NCBI RefSeq assembly: GCF_024294805.1
Contig: NZ_JANCLU010000012.1
Span: 62,001 to 126,000 of the forward strand
Length of the DNA: 64,000 bases
Reading direction: 5' to 3'
Source of the DNA: Alsobacter ponti
GTDB lineage: Bacteria > Pseudomonadota > Alphaproteobacteria > Rhizobiales > Beijerinckiaceae
Shown here: one piece after another, positions 51,359-63,947 of the stretch
Layout of the letters: the number at the start of each line of letters is the position of its first letter
How positions within the stretch are numbered: position 1 is the first letter of the stretch
Notes under the pieces: generated by a model
Told to the model about the DNA's origin: nothing
Databases searched by the model: none
The model's input: the letters and a program-made list of their open reading frames with translations, nothing else
Position numbers and translations under genes: made by a program

Positions 51359-52071
51359 TCCGACTCCAACGCAATCCCGGCCAGGCTTTCCGGATCGAGG
51401 ATGGCGATCGTGCGCTCCGCGCAGGCGATCCATCCGCGGCGCTGCCAGGTGCCGAGAATTCTGTTGATGTTGCCACGCGCGCCGCGCGCCATGAGCCCCA
51501 GCTCGGTCTGGGTGATCTGCGGCGGGATCGCCTTGCAGCGCCGGTTGCCCACCACGGTATGCGTGCCGAGTTCATCGGCCAGGCGGAGCAGGGCCTGGGA
51601 CAGGCGCGCCGGCAGGCTCTTCAGCGAAAGATAGCGCGTCGACTCGACATAGGAGCGATAGCGCCGCGCGACGGCGCGCGTGAGTTCGCGCTCCAGCGCC
51701 GGGGCGGCGGCCGCCAGCGTCCGCAGCCGCGCGACGGGCAGGCTGGCGACGAGCGTCTCGCCGACGGCGCTCGCCATCTCGCAGGTCTCCTGCTGGTCGA
51801 GAACCCCGAGTTCCCCGAACGTCGCTCCCGGAGGCACGAACGAGGCGACCACCAGCGTGCCGTCCTCCATCAGATGGGAGAGCCTCACGAGGCCGGACAC
51901 GACCATGTGGACATGGGTGGCGACGTCGTCCTGGGCATAGATGATGGCGTTGTGTCCGAAGCGACGGCGCGGGGCGTCGCGCCACGGATCGACGGCCGAA
52001 GCGGCAACGCCAGTCGCCGAGCTTCGCACGAGAGTTCCCGCGGGCTCGAGCCTGCCGACAGCAGCGCTCAT
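51355..52071 (-). CDS. Crp/Fnr-family transcription regulator heading the apparatus operon
   Basis: 238 aa. The cyclic-nucleotide-type barrel shows VVSGLVRLSHLMEDGTLVVA and FGELGVLDQQETCEMASAVG; the Arg-Ser pair that holds cAMP phosphate in CRP is missing, so the ligand is probably not cAMP, and there is no N-terminal FNR Cys cluster. The C-terminal helix-turn-helix is ITQTELGLMARGARGNINRI. Aligned with CRP, Arg180 and Arg185 are kept but Glu181 is Gly. ATG 52071 follows GAAGGTGTTTCG; the frame can extend to 52098. It is the first gene of the 14-kb sctF-sctU operon. Confidence 0.88.
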   Translation of the reverse strand: MSAAVGRLEPAGTLVRSSATGVAASAVDPWRDAPRRRFGHNAIIYAQDDVATHVHMVVSGLVRLSHLMEDGTLVVASFVPPGATFGELGVLDQQETCEMASAVGETLVASLPVARLRTLAAAAPALERELTRAVARRYRSYVESTRYLSLKSLPARLSQALLRLADELGTHTVVGNRRCKAIPPQITQTELGLMARGARGNINRILGTWQRRGWIACAERTIAILDPESLAGIALESE

Positions 52072-52649
52072 CGAAACACCTTCATCGAAATCAATCAAAC
52101 AATGCGGGGACGATAGAGCGGCGTCCCCGTCGAGTCAGCAACAAAAATTGGACTAGGCGCATGATTAGAGTAAACAAACACAACTAATGCGGGAAATTGC
52201 GAGACGATGTGCAGATATCCCGCCGCTTGAAGTCGGGACTATTGAGTTAAATAGGCTTGATGAAGCGGTATCACGCGGACGGTGATGAAGGTCTGTGACT
52301 TGTAGCGTGCGTTACCGTACTCACCCGTCTTGCCGCCGCCCGAGCCAGGTCGCCGCGGCGGCTCCAATCATCGTGGAGCGGGTGGGCGAGGATCTGTCGA
52401 GGGCGCATCCGGGCGCGTCGGTCAAACACAACTGAACCGTCCGCCCGGTCGGATGCCGCTCATTTGGATAGCAAGCGATCGAACCTCACGTCGCGGCGCT
52501 GGCGATTCACGTTCCGTTCCATTCAGCTTTCCTGCGCGCCCATGGGCGCGCAGGGATTCTTGCGTGGGAACGGTCGACTGTTCACCGTCGAGGCATGACC
52601 TGCCTCGACCGACACACGTCCCGCATCGGCGCCTCAGCCGTGCCCGCGA
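52072..52649. other. Non-coding 578-bp region between the island operon and nrdJ
   Basis: The part 52130-52200 is AT-rich against the general background and probably holds the promoter of the minus-strand crp-sctF-sctU operon. None of the six island dyads occurs here; the nearest, ATCAC-N7-GTGAT at 52270-52286, has a different spacing. The 11-mer CAAACACAACT occurs twice (near 52176 and 52424). A 24-bp perfect palindrome lies at 52531-52554. No gene, RNA gene or insertion element was recognised. Confidence 0.5.
52531..52554. repeat. Perfect 24-bp palindrome downstream of nrdJ
   Basis: CCTGCGCGCCCA followed at once by its reverse complement. It lies about 95 bp past the nrdJ stop and could fold into a stable hairpin, but no T-run follows on either strand, so a simple intrinsic terminator is not clear. 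It could also be a protein-binding dyad at the island edge. Confidence 0.6.
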
Positions 52650-56378
<3,729 letters not shown>

Positions 56379-56672
56379 GGTTTGTCCCCTGATGAGCGGG
56401 CGCGCGCCCGCTCGGCCGGTTGATCCCGGCTCCGCCAAAACTGTTTGTCGCCCCGAAAAACTCTCGGGCGGTTCGACCGCCCCTGTTGTGGCCGCCTTGC
56501 GGCGGCGACCGGCGCACCCGACGAGGGGACCGCGCGGCGTCGCCCCGATCCTCCCGCGACAATGCGGTACGCAGGATCGTCTGCCGTGCCGGGTTGGCCC
56601 TCGCCGGTCATTCCACCGGCCCGCCGCCCGTTTTGCGCGGCACCTCCGAAGCTAGGACTCGCAGCCCCGCCA

Positions 56673-56688
56673 CGTCAAGGTTTTGTGC
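56673..56688. promoter_or_regulatory. Second, degenerate NrdR box
   Basis: The right half TTTTGTGC fits the NrdR consensus half-site, the left half is weak. Its centre is exactly 31 bp from that of the strong box at 56704-56719, the three-turn spacing known for paired NrdR boxes. Confidence 0.55.
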
Positions 56689-56703
56689 GGGTTACGTAAC
56701 GCG

Positions 56704-56719
56704 ACACCATATATGGTGA
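56704..56719. promoter_or_regulatory. NrdR box ACACCATATATGGTGA
   Basis: CACCATATATGGTG (56705-56718) is a perfect 14-bp palindrome matching the NrdR consensus ACACWATATATWGTGT at all but the W and end positions. It lies in the nrdJ promoter region, divergent from the NDUFA12 gene. NrdR-ATP/dATP represses ribonucleotide reductase genes, so nrdJ is very likely its target. Confidence 0.88.
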
Positions 56720-57122
56720 GGATCATGTGAAATGTGGGGATTTCGCGACACCTTTCGGTAACCCTCGGATTCGTCTCGCAGAATCCGTTGAGGCCCCTGT
56801 GGACGACCGCTCGGGCGCCGCTCCGGACGCCTCAAAACGGAACACAAGTCACGCGGCGCGGTCCACAACCCCTTGCAATCGGGGGAGACGCCGACGGCGC
56901 ACACGCGGTGGCATCGAACGCCCGCAAATGCTTGGGGACGCCTCGAAAAGCGTCGCAATTCCGACGCGTTCGATTCGCTTACTCGTTGGCCGCGCGATTC
57001 GGCGACTCGATTCGCGGCGGCGGACGGCGACGCTGCTCCCGACTCGCCTCCTTCGCCCTTAGAAGGCTGGACAGCGCCGCCCGTCCTCGTGCAATAGTCC
57101 GCGCGCAAGCGAGGCAGCACCG

Positions 57123-57533
57123 ATGAAAGAGACGCTTCTCCAGATCCTGACGTGGTGGACCGGCCAGACCATCGGCACGCGGTTCCACACGTGGCGCCAC
57201 GGCGAGCTGGTGGGCGAGGACGCCCAGGGCAACCGCTACTACCGCACGCGCGGCGGCAGGATCGACCCCGCGCTCGGCATCGTGCGCCGCTGGATGATCT
57301 TCAACGGTCCCGTCGAGGCGACGCGCGTTCCGCCGGGCTGGCACGCCTGGCTGCGCCACACCGCCGAGCTGCCGCCGACCCAGGACGGCTATCACAGCCG
57401 CGAGTGGGAGGTGGAGCACAAGCCCAACATGACGGGCACGCCGTTCGCCTATCGGCCGCAGGGCTCCATTCTCGCCTCCGGCGAGCGCCCGCGCGCCACC
57501 GGCGACTACGAGGCCTGGACCCCGGGCTCCTGA
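57123..57533 (+). CDS. NADH:ubiquinone oxidoreductase NDUFA12-type subunit
   Basis: 136 aa. LLQILTWWTGQTIGTRFHTW, GEDAQGNRYYRTRGG and RRWMIFNGPVEATRVPPGWH are the NDUFA12 (B17.2) signature; HTAELPPT and HKPNMTGTPFAYRPQGS follow. It is an accessory subunit of complex I, found in alphaproteobacteria and mitochondria, on the matrix/cytosol side. The OsmC gene follows after seven bases. Confidence 0.95.
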   Translation: MKETLLQILTWWTGQTIGTRFHTWRHGELVGEDAQGNRYYRTRGGRIDPALGIVRRWMIFNGPVEATRVPPGWHAWLRHTAELPPTQDGYHSREWEVEHKPNMTGTPFAYRPQGSILASGERPRATGDYEAWTPGS

Positions 57534-57540
57534 GGCCGCA

Positions 57541-57999
57541 ATGGCCACCCGCCACCGCTACAGCGCCGAGATCGTCTGGACGGGCAATCGCGGCGCGGGC
57601 ACGGCGGACTATCGGGCCTATGGGCGCGAGCACGAAATCCGCTTTCCCGGCAAGCCGGCCATCGCCGGCTCCGCCGATCCGGCGTTTCGGGGCGACCGCG
57701 ACCGGGTGAACCCGGAAGAAATGCTGGTCGCCTCGCTGTCGACCTGCCACATGCTCTGGTTCCTGCACCTCGCCAGCGTGGCCGGCCTCGTGGTGGAGAG
57801 CTACGAGGACGCCCCCGAGGGCGTGATGGTGGAGGAGGCGGACGGCGCCGGCCAGTTCGCCGAAGTCGTGCTGCGGCCGCGCGTGCGTCTGTCCTCGGGC
57901 GACCCCGCCAGGGTGGCGGATGTGCACGAGGAGGCGCACCGCTTCTGCTTCGTCGCCCGCTCGGTCAATTTCCCGGTCCGCTGCGAAGCGCGCCCGTGA
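57541..57999 (+). CDS. OsmC family protein
   Basis: 152 aa. HRYSAEIVWTGNRGAGTADY and NPEEMLVASLSTCHMLWFLH with the first conserved Cys, then AHRFCFVARSVNFPV with the second. These two cysteines form the peroxidatic pair of OsmC/Ohr proteins. The substrate may be an organic hydroperoxide. It shares a transcript with the NDUFA12 gene. Confidence 0.9.
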   Translation: MATRHRYSAEIVWTGNRGAGTADYRAYGREHEIRFPGKPAIAGSADPAFRGDRDRVNPEEMLVASLSTCHMLWFLHLASVAGLVVESYEDAPEGVMVEEADGAGQFAEVVLRPRVRLSSGDPARVADVHEEAHRFCFVARSVNFPVRCEARP

Positions 58000-58103
58000 G
58001 GCGGCGCCCGCCCTTTCTCCGCCCTTTTTGCCGTGCTAATCGTCCGCCCGCGCCGGATGGATCGTTTCCCTGTCGCCGGCCGAACAGGATCGAACGACCC
58101 GCC

Positions 58104-58742
58104 ATGCGCACGTCCCGCCTCCTGGCCCCCGCCGTCCTCGCCTGCGCCGTCGCGCTGGCGGCCGGGCCGGCGGCCGCCGACAAGATCAAGAACCCCACGG
58201 CGGTGTTCGCCGGGCTCGACAAGATCACCGGCCGCATCATTTCTTTCGACGTCGCCATCGACGAGACGGTCCAGTTCGGGGCGCTGCAGCTGACCCCGCG
58301 CGTGTGCTACACGCGCCCGCCGACCGAGCCGCAGAACACCACGGCCTTCATCGAGGTCGACGAGGTGACGTTCGCCAACGAGTACCGGCGCATCTTCGGA
58401 GGCTGGGTGTTCGCCTCGAGCCCCGGCCTGCACGGCATCGAGCACCCGATCTACGACGTGTGGCTGACGAACTGCAAAGGCGGCACGGTGGTCATCCCCG
58501 ACCCGGTCGACCCCAACCGCGTCGCCGAGCCGGCGCAGCCGGACAGCAAGCAGGCCAAGGGCCGGGCCGACGCCGGGCTGCAGCCTCTGCCCGGCGCGGT
58601 CAACGTGCCGGTCGCGCCCGGCGGGCAGATCGGCGTGCAGGCCCCGGCCGGCGTGCCGGTGGCGCCGCGCCAGCCCTCCCAGCGCTTCTTCCCGACGACG
58701 CGGCCGGGAATCGCGCCGATCCAGGAAAATCCGAACCGCTGA
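58104..58742 (+). CDS. DUF2155 periplasmic protein
   Basis: 212 aa. Signal peptide MRTSRLLAPAVLACAVALAA with likely cleavage after AAA. The DUF2155 core is DKITGRIISFDVAIDETVQF, LTPRVCYTRPPTEPQNTTAF, EVDEVTFANEYRRIFGGWVF and LHGIEHPIYDVWLTNCKGG; the two Cys could form a disulfide. Pro-rich C-terminal tail (about 150-212). Found beside aat in many alphaproteobacteria; function not known. Confidence 0.92.
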   Translation: MRTSRLLAPAVLACAVALAAGPAAADKIKNPTAVFAGLDKITGRIISFDVAIDETVQFGALQLTPRVCYTRPPTEPQNTTAFIEVDEVTFANEYRRIFGGWVFASSPGLHGIEHPIYDVWLTNCKGGTVVIPDPVDPNRVAEPAQPDSKQAKGRADAGLQPLPGAVNVPVAPGGQIGVQAPAGVPVAPRQPSQRFFPTTRPGIAPIQENPNR

Positions 58743-58760
58743 GCGCCGGCGTCGCGCCGG

Positions 58761-59426
58761 TCAGCCCGTCAGGCCTTCCAGCGCCTGCGCGCCGCTGACG
58801 CCCATGCGCGGCCAGGCGAAGAAGTCGCCCTGTTCCCGGGTCGCCGCGTCCAAAAGGCGGCGATACTCGCGCCGCGGCACCTCGACGGCGCCGAAACTGG
58901 CCAGATGCGGGGTGACGAACTGGGTGTCCAGCAGGCGGAAGCCGCCGGCGCGCAGCCGCGCCACGAGATGGACGAGCGCCACCTTCGAGGCGTCGCGCTC
59001 GATGTGGAACATGCTCTCGCCGAAGAACGCGCCGCCCAGCCGGACGCCGTAGAGCCCGCCCACCAGCCGGTCGTTGCGCCACGCCTCGACCGAGTGCGCG
59101 TGCCCGGCGTCGAACAGCGCCCCGTACATGCGGCGGATGCGCGCGTTGATCCAGGTCTGCTCGCGGTCGGGCGCCTCGGCCGCGCACGCCGCGATCACCG
59201 CGTCGAAGCGCGTGTCGATGCGGATCTCGAAAACGTCCTGGCGGACCGTGCGGGCGAGGCGGGAGGGCAGGTGGAAGCCCTCGAGGGGGATGACGCCGCG
59301 CAGGCGCGGCTCCACCCAGTAGAGCGCCGGGTCCTCGGCGCTCTCGGCCATCGGGAAGATGCCGATCTCGTAGGCCCGCAACAGCACGTCGGGCGTGATG
59401 TCCATGCCCTCGTCGTGCTTGCGCAT
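58761..59426 (-). CDS. aat: Leucyl/phenylalanyl-tRNA--protein transferase
   Basis: 221 aa. [60 protein letters not shown] and [20 protein letters not shown] are the near-invariant family motifs. It adds Leu or Phe to N-terminal Lys/Arg of proteins, marking them for ClpAP in the N-degron pathway. It is convergent with the DUF2155 gene and follows accC on the same strand after 25 bases. Confidence 0.97.
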   Translation of the reverse strand: MRKHDEGMDITPDVLLRAYEIGIFPMAESAEDPALYWVEPRLRGVIPLEGFHLPSRLARTVRQDVFEIRIDTRFDAVIAACAAEAPDREQTWINARIRRMYGALFDAGHAHSVEAWRNDRLVGGLYGVRLGGAFFGESMFHIERDASKVALVHLVARLRAGGFRLLDTQFVTPHLASFGAVEVPRREYRRLLDAATREQGDFFAWPRMGVSGAQALEGLTG

Positions 59427-59451
59427 CGTCGCCTTGCTCCGCCGCTGCGGC

Positions 59452-60816
59452 TCAGGGCTGGAAGGGGTCGTCCATCCCGCCCGTCGAGAGGAACTTCTCG
59501 AGCCAGTGAATATCGTAATCGCCGTTCTGGATGTCCTGGTTCCGCACCAGCGTGCGGAACAGCGGCAGCGTGGTGTCGATGCCGTCGACCACGAACTCGT
59601 CGAGCGCCCGGCGCAGGCGCATCAGGCACTCGTTGCGGTTGCGGCCGTGGACGATCAGCTTGCCGACCAGCGAGTCGTAGTTCGGCGGGATCATGTAGCC
59701 CTGGTACACCGCCGAATCGACGCGCACGCCGAGCCCGCCGGGCGGGTGGTAATAGGCGATGCGCCCCGGCGAGGGCCGGAAGGTCGCCGCGTGCTCCGCG
59801 TTGATGCGGCACTCGATAGCGTGGCCGTTGAGCGAGACGTCGTCCTGCCCGAAGGAGATCGGCGCGCCGGCGGCGATGCGGATCTGCTCGTTGACGAGGT
59901 CGATGCCGGTGATCATCTCGGTCACCGGATGCTCCACCTGGATGCGGGTGTTCATCTCGATGAAGTAGAACTCGCCGTTCTCGTAGAGGAACTCGATCGT
60001 GCCCGCGCCGGCGTATTGCAGCTCCTGCATGGCGCGCGCGACGGTGCCGCCGATGCGCGCGCGCATGTCGGCGTTCAGCGCCGGGGAGGGGCCTTCCTCC
60101 CACACCTTCTGGTGGCGGCGCTGGAGCGAGCAGTCGCGCTCGAACAGGTGGACGGCGCCGCCCCGCCCGTCGCCCAGCACCTGCAATTCGATGTGGCGCG
60201 GCTGCTCGAGGTACTTCTCGAGGTAGACGGCGTCGTCGCCGAAGGCGGCCTTGGCCTCGGTGCGGGCGGTCTGAAGCGCGTTGACGAGGTCGGCCTCGGA
60301 GCGCGCCACCTTCATGCCGCGCCCGCCGCCGCCGGCGGCGGCCTTGACCAGCACCGGGTAGCCGATGTCGGCGGCGACGCGCATCGCCTCGTCGTCGTCG
60401 GTGATGCCGCCGTCCGAGCCCGGGACGCAGGGAATGCCGAGGCGCCGCGCGGTGCGCTTGGCCTCGATCTTGTCGCCCATCAGGCGGATATGCTCGGCCT
60501 TGGGGCCGATGAAGTGGATGTTGTGGCTTTCCAGGATCTCGGCGAAGCGGGCGTTCTCGGAGAGGAAGCCGTAGCCGGGATGCACCGCGTCCGCGCCGGT
60601 GATCTCGCAGGCGGCGAGCAGAGCGGGGATATTGAGGTAGGAGTCGCGCGCGGCCGGCGGGCCGATGCAGACGCTCTCGTCGGCGAGGCGCACGTGCATG
60701 GCGTCCGCGTCGGCGGTCGAATGGACCGCGACAGTGGCGATGCCGAGCTCCTTGGCCGCGCGCAGCACGCGCAGCGCGATCTCGCCGCGGTTCGCGATGA
60801 GGATCTTGTCGAACAT
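59452..60816 (-). CDS. accC: Biotin carboxylase subunit of acetyl-CoA carboxylase
   Basis: 454 aa. [20 protein letters not shown] start, ATP-grasp motif [40 protein letters not shown], and [20 protein letters not shown] followed by IQVEHPVTE with the catalytic region. It carboxylates biotin on AccB in fatty acid synthesis. ATG shares one base with the accB stop (TAATG), implying coupled translation. Confidence 0.98.
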   Translation of the reverse strand: MFDKILIANRGEIALRVLRAAKELGIATVAVHSTADADAMHVRLADESVCIGPPAARDSYLNIPALLAACEITGADAVHPGYGFLSENARFAEILESHNIHFIGPKAEHIRLMGDKIEAKRTARRLGIPCVPGSDGGITDDDEAMRVAADIGYPVLVKAAAGGGGRGMKVARSEADLVNALQTARTEAKAAFGDDAVYLEKYLEQPRHIELQVLGDGRGGAVHLFERDCSLQRRHQKVWEEGPSPALNADMRARIGGTVARAMQELQYAGAGTIEFLYENGEFYFIEMNTRIQVEHPVTEMITGIDLVNEQIRIAAGAPISFGQDDVSLNGHAIECRINAEHAATFRPSPGRIAYYHPPGGLGVRVDSAVYQGYMIPPNYDSLVGKLIVHGRNRNECLMRLRRALDEFVVDGIDTTLPLFRTLVRNQDIQNGDYDIHWLEKFLSTGGMDDPFQP

Positions 60817-61286
60817 TATTCGATGACCAGCAGCGGCTCGCCGTACTCCACCGGCTGGCCGTCCTCGACCATGACGGCGGTGACCGTGCCGGCGCGGTGG
60901 GCGACGATCTCGTTGAAGGTCTTCATCGCCTCGATCAGCAGCACCTTTTCGCCGGCCTTCACGACGGAGCCGACCTCGACGAAGGGCTTGGCCTCCGGCG
61001 AGGGGCGGCGATAGGCGGTGCCGACCATCGGGGAAGTCAGCGCGCCGGGGCCGGCGGCGGCGGCTTCGGCCGCGGTCGGCGCGGGCGCCGTGGCGGCCGG
61101 GGCGGCGACGCTGTGCACGGCCGGCGCGGAGACGGGGACGTGGATGGCGGGGGCGGCGGAGAGTTGGCGGGCGACGCGGATGCGCAGATCGCCCTTCTGC
61201 ACCTCGATCTCGGAGAGCTCGGTCTCGGCCAGCAGCTTGGCTAGCTCGCGCACGAGCTTGGGGTCGATGGCTTGCTCTTTCGTCAT
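60816..61286 (-). CDS. accB: Biotin carboxyl carrier protein
   Basis: 156 aa. N-terminal [27 protein letters not shown] type region split by an Ala/Pro-rich linker (about 45-80), then the biotinyl domain with [20 protein letters not shown] and [20 protein letters not shown], in which Lys of EAMKT is biotinylated (the usual form is EAMKM). ATG 61286 is chosen by homology of the start [19 protein letters not shown]. Confidence 0.96.
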   Translation of the reverse strand: MTKEQAIDPKLVRELAKLLAETELSEIEVQKGDLRIRVARQLSAAPAIHVPVSAPAVHSVAAPAATAPAPTAAEAAAAGPGALTSPMVGTAYRRPSPEAKPFVEVGSVVKAGEKVLLIEAMKTFNEIVAHRAGTVTAVMVEDGQPVEYGEPLLVIE

Positions 61287-61489
61287 TGTTCTCGTCGTCT
61301 TGGCTGGCTGCCGCTCCATGTCTGAAATGCTCCGGCGGCTGCGGGCCGCGCGGCCCGCGCGCGGGCGGAACGGCGGCCTGGGGATCAAATGGCTTGCAGT
61401 CTCTTAGCCGCTTAGGCGCGCGAGGGGAAGCGCGGCCGTGGCTTCGGCCCGCTTCGTCAACACCTTGCGTGGAGGGGCGGCGTGTCGGC

Positions 61490-62278
61490 TCAGCCGCAAT
61501 TGGCCTTGCCGCACTGGCGCATGGAGGCGATGCCGGCGCGCAGCGGGTCGAGGCCGACGGCCCCGAAGATGATGTCCTCGCCCAGGATGAAGGCGGGCGT
61601 GCCCTGCAGGCGCAGGGCGTCGCCGATCCGCATGGCCTCCTCGATGATGCCGCGCGTCTCAACGCTCTCCATGTCCTTGGCGAGCCGGGTCATGTCGGCG
61701 CCGGTCTCCTTGGCCACCGCCATGGCGCGATCTTTGCCGACGCGACCGCGCGATTCCATCAGCTTCTGGTGGAATTCCCAGTACTTGTCGCCCTTGACCT
61801 GGTTCTTCAGCGCGACGGCGACGACCGAGGCCTCGACCGAATCCGGGCCGAGGACGGGGAAGTCGCGGATGACGACCTTGAGCTTCGGGTCGTTCTTGAT
61901 CAGCTCGCGCACGTCGGCGAGCGAGCGCTTGCAGTAGGTGCAGTTGTAATCCATGAACTCGACGAGGGTGACGTCGCCCTGCGGATTGCCCAGCACGACG
62001 CTGCGCGCCGGGTTGACCAGCGAGGCCGAGACCTCGCCCAGCGCCTTCTTCGAGGCCTGCTTCTCGGCGTCCTTCTGGCGGCGGTCGAGCTCGACGAGCG
62101 CGTCCTGGATCACCTCGGGGTTCTTGAGCAGGTATTCCTTCACGAGGTCGCCGATGGCGGCCTTCTGCTTGTCGCTGAAGGCGTCCTGGGCGCGCGCCGG
62201 CGCGCAGGCGAGGCCGAGCGCGAGCGACGCCGCGAGGGCGAGGGCGGCGGCCGGCCGCGTGAAGGCGAAACGCGTCAT
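61490..62278 (-). CDS. Periplasmic DsbA/ScsC-like thiol-disulfide protein
   Basis: 262 aa. Signal peptide ends near PARAQ (about 31). An N-terminal helix ([20 protein letters not shown]) is of the ScsC oligomerisation type. The thioredoxin fold has redox motif Cys113-Thr-Tyr-Cys116 in [13 protein letters not shown] and cis-Pro in [10 protein letters not shown]. Two more Cys at the C-terminus (RQCGKANCG) may be structural. Function: disulfide oxidation or isomerisation, possibly linked to copper stress. About 200 bp separate it from accB. Confidence 0.9.
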   Translation of the reverse strand: MTRFAFTRPAAALALAASLALGLACAPARAQDAFSDKQKAAIGDLVKEYLLKNPEVIQDALVELDRRQKDAEKQASKKALGEVSASLVNPARSVVLGNPQGDVTLVEFMDYNCTYCKRSLADVRELIKNDPKLKVVIRDFPVLGPDSVEASVVAVALKNQVKGDKYWEFHQKLMESRGRVGKDRAMAVAKETGADMTRLAKDMESVETRGIIEEAMRIGDALRLQGTPAFILGEDIIFGAVGLDPLRAGIASMRQCGKANCG

Positions 62279-62383
62279 GTCTGTCTCCGTCAGGCGCCTA
62301 CGAGGTGGAGCGAAGGCGCGCGCAGGTCAAATCAACTCGGGTTGATGGGGGTATCACCTGATGGTGCGCCCCGCCAGCGCCGT

Positions 62384-63820
62384 TCAACTCGGCTTGCGCG
62401 GGCGGTAGTTCACGATGTCCTCGGCCCGCAGGTAGGAGGGCGAGCCCTTCGGCAGCTTCTCCATGGCGCGGGTGGCCTGGGTGGCGGCGTTCTTGTAATC
62501 GCCCGCGGCGAAATAGGACTGCGCGGCGGCGTATTCGGCCATGCCGATGTCGCCCAGGATGCCGTAGGCGCGCGAGAGATGCCGCCAGCCGTCCGGCCAA
62601 TCCGATTCGCGCTGGGCGGCCTGGGAGAGGATGCCCACCGCCTCCTTCACCTCGGCCGGCCGCTCGGTGGCGACCAGCGCCTGGCCGAGCAGGATGCGGA
62701 TAAGGCCCGCGGAGGGCGCCAGCGCGACGGCCTTGCGCAGCGCCGGCAGCGCCTGCTGCGCCTGCCCGAACTCGAGCAGGATCTGGCCCTTCAGCTCCCA
62801 GAAATAGGGGTTGTTGGGCTGCTGCGCGATCAGCCCGTCCACCTGCCCGGCGGCCTCGACGAAGCGCTTGGCCTGGTAGGACGCGATGGCGCGGGCGTAG
62901 CGGGCCGGCAGGGAGTTGTCCGAGAGCGGATAGCGCCGCGACACCTCGCCGACGCTGCCGCTGAAGCCGATGAGCTTGGCGCGCATCATGTCGTGGCGGG
63001 CCTGCAGCGACGCCGAATCCTTGGCCTCGAAATAGGGGCTCTGCTTCGCCACGTTCGCGAGGTTGGCGATGCGCTCGGCCGGCATGGGGTGGCTGACGAG
63101 ATAGGGGTCGATGCTCTGGGTCTTGAACATCGCGTCCTGGTTGAACCGCTCGAAGGTCGTCAGCAGCCCCTTGGGGGACTGGTGGGTGGCGTTGAGATAG
63201 TTGACCGCCATGCGGTCGGCGGCCTGCTCCTCGCCGCGCTGGTAGGAGAGCAGGCTGCGCATCGCCATGTCGGTGGAGCCCAGCATGATGCCGCTCGCCC
63301 CGACGCCCGCGTTGCCGACCCTGTCGCCCGAGCGCACCGCGCCCGCCATCGCCCCCGCGCCGAGCAGCATGCCCGCGATGGCGACGATCTGCGCCGTGGC
63401 GAGCTGGTCGCGCAGGCGCGCCAGGTGTCCGCCGGCGATATGGCCGGATTCGTGGGCGATGACGCCGATGATCTCGTTCGGCGTCTTGGCGTCGACCAGC
63501 GCGCCGGTGTTGATGAACATCCGCCTTCCGTTGGCGACGAAGGCGTTGAAGCTGCGGTCGCCGACGATGACGATCTCGATGGAGCCCTTGCTCAGCCCGG
63601 CCGCGGCGAAGATCGGGGTGGCGTAGTCGCGCAGCAGCGCCTCGATCTCCGCGTCGCGGATGATGGGCACGTTGCGTCCGGCCTGGGCCGCGGCCGGCGC
63701 GGGCGGGGCGGCCATCGCCACCGCCAGCACGCAGGTGACCGCCGCCCGCGCTGTCCGCGCCGCATCTGGCAGGAGGCGAGCGATGCTGCTAGGGAGACGG
63801 TTGAAGATCCGGACTGACAT
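62384..63820 (-). CDS. Periplasmic M48 metalloprotease with TPR domain (BepA/YfgC-like)
   Basis: 478 aa. Signal sequence in the first about 45 residues (CVLAVAMAAPPAPAAAQAG). Zinc motif H123-E-S-G-H127 in GVIAHESGHIAGGHLARLRD, third ligand region GEEQAADRMAVNYL. The C-terminal half holds TPR units (PYFWELKGQILLEFGQAQQA; PDGWRHLSRAYGILGDIGMA). BepA-type proteases assist and proofread outer-membrane LptD assembly. The dsbA-like gene follows on the same strand 105 bp later. Confidence 0.93.
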   Translation of the reverse strand: MSVRIFNRLPSSIARLLPDAARTARAAVTCVLAVAMAAPPAPAAAQAGRNVPIIRDAEIEALLRDYATPIFAAAGLSKGSIEIVIVGDRSFNAFVANGRRMFINTGALVDAKTPNEIIGVIAHESGHIAGGHLARLRDQLATAQIVAIAGMLLGAGAMAGAVRSGDRVGNAGVGASGIMLGSTDMAMRSLLSYQRGEEQAADRMAVNYLNATHQSPKGLLTTFERFNQDAMFKTQSIDPYLVSHPMPAERIANLANVAKQSPYFEAKDSASLQARHDMMRAKLIGFSGSVGEVSRRYPLSDNSLPARYARAIASYQAKRFVEAAGQVDGLIAQQPNNPYFWELKGQILLEFGQAQQALPALRKAVALAPSAGLIRILLGQALVATERPAEVKEAVGILSQAAQRESDWPDGWRHLSRAYGILGDIGMAEYAAAQSYFAAGDYKNAATQATRAMEKLPKGSPSYLRAEDIVNYRPRKPS

Positions 63821-63947
63821 GGCGGCTCGGCGCGTGCGGAAGGTTCGAAAGAGTTAAGAGCCGCGAACAAGCCGGTCAAATCGGGCAAACTCACGGCCGG
63901 GTTGCGGTGTGCCCCGCAATCGCGGCAAGGCCAAGGCGACGAAACGC

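Larger units (their letters stand above)
56379..57122. other. Non-coding 744-bp region between nrdJ and the NDUFA12 gene
   Basis: Contains the divergent promoters of nrdJ and the NDUFA12 gene. Two NrdR boxes lie at 56673-56719. The nrdJ leader of about 290 bases can form several GC-rich hairpins, for example GGGCGGTTCGACCGCCC at 56464-56480 and GCGGGCGCGCGCCCGC at 56397-56412. From 56730 to 57122 open frames exist on the plus strand but none has gene-like sequence. No tRNA seen. Confidence 0.5.

Noticed and set aside
52270-52286. Seventh operator copy in the promoter region of the crp-sctF operon
   Set aside because: ATCAC-N7-GTGAT has the wrong half-site and spacing, so I did not count it.
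56379-56700. Cobalamin riboswitch in the nrdJ leader
   Set aside because: The minus strand has GGTGCC and a B12-box-like AGCCGGGATCAACCGGCC, but the order and spacing of the core elements (GCAACTG, GCCACTG) do not fit and those elements are absent. Without a covariance search I do not claim it.
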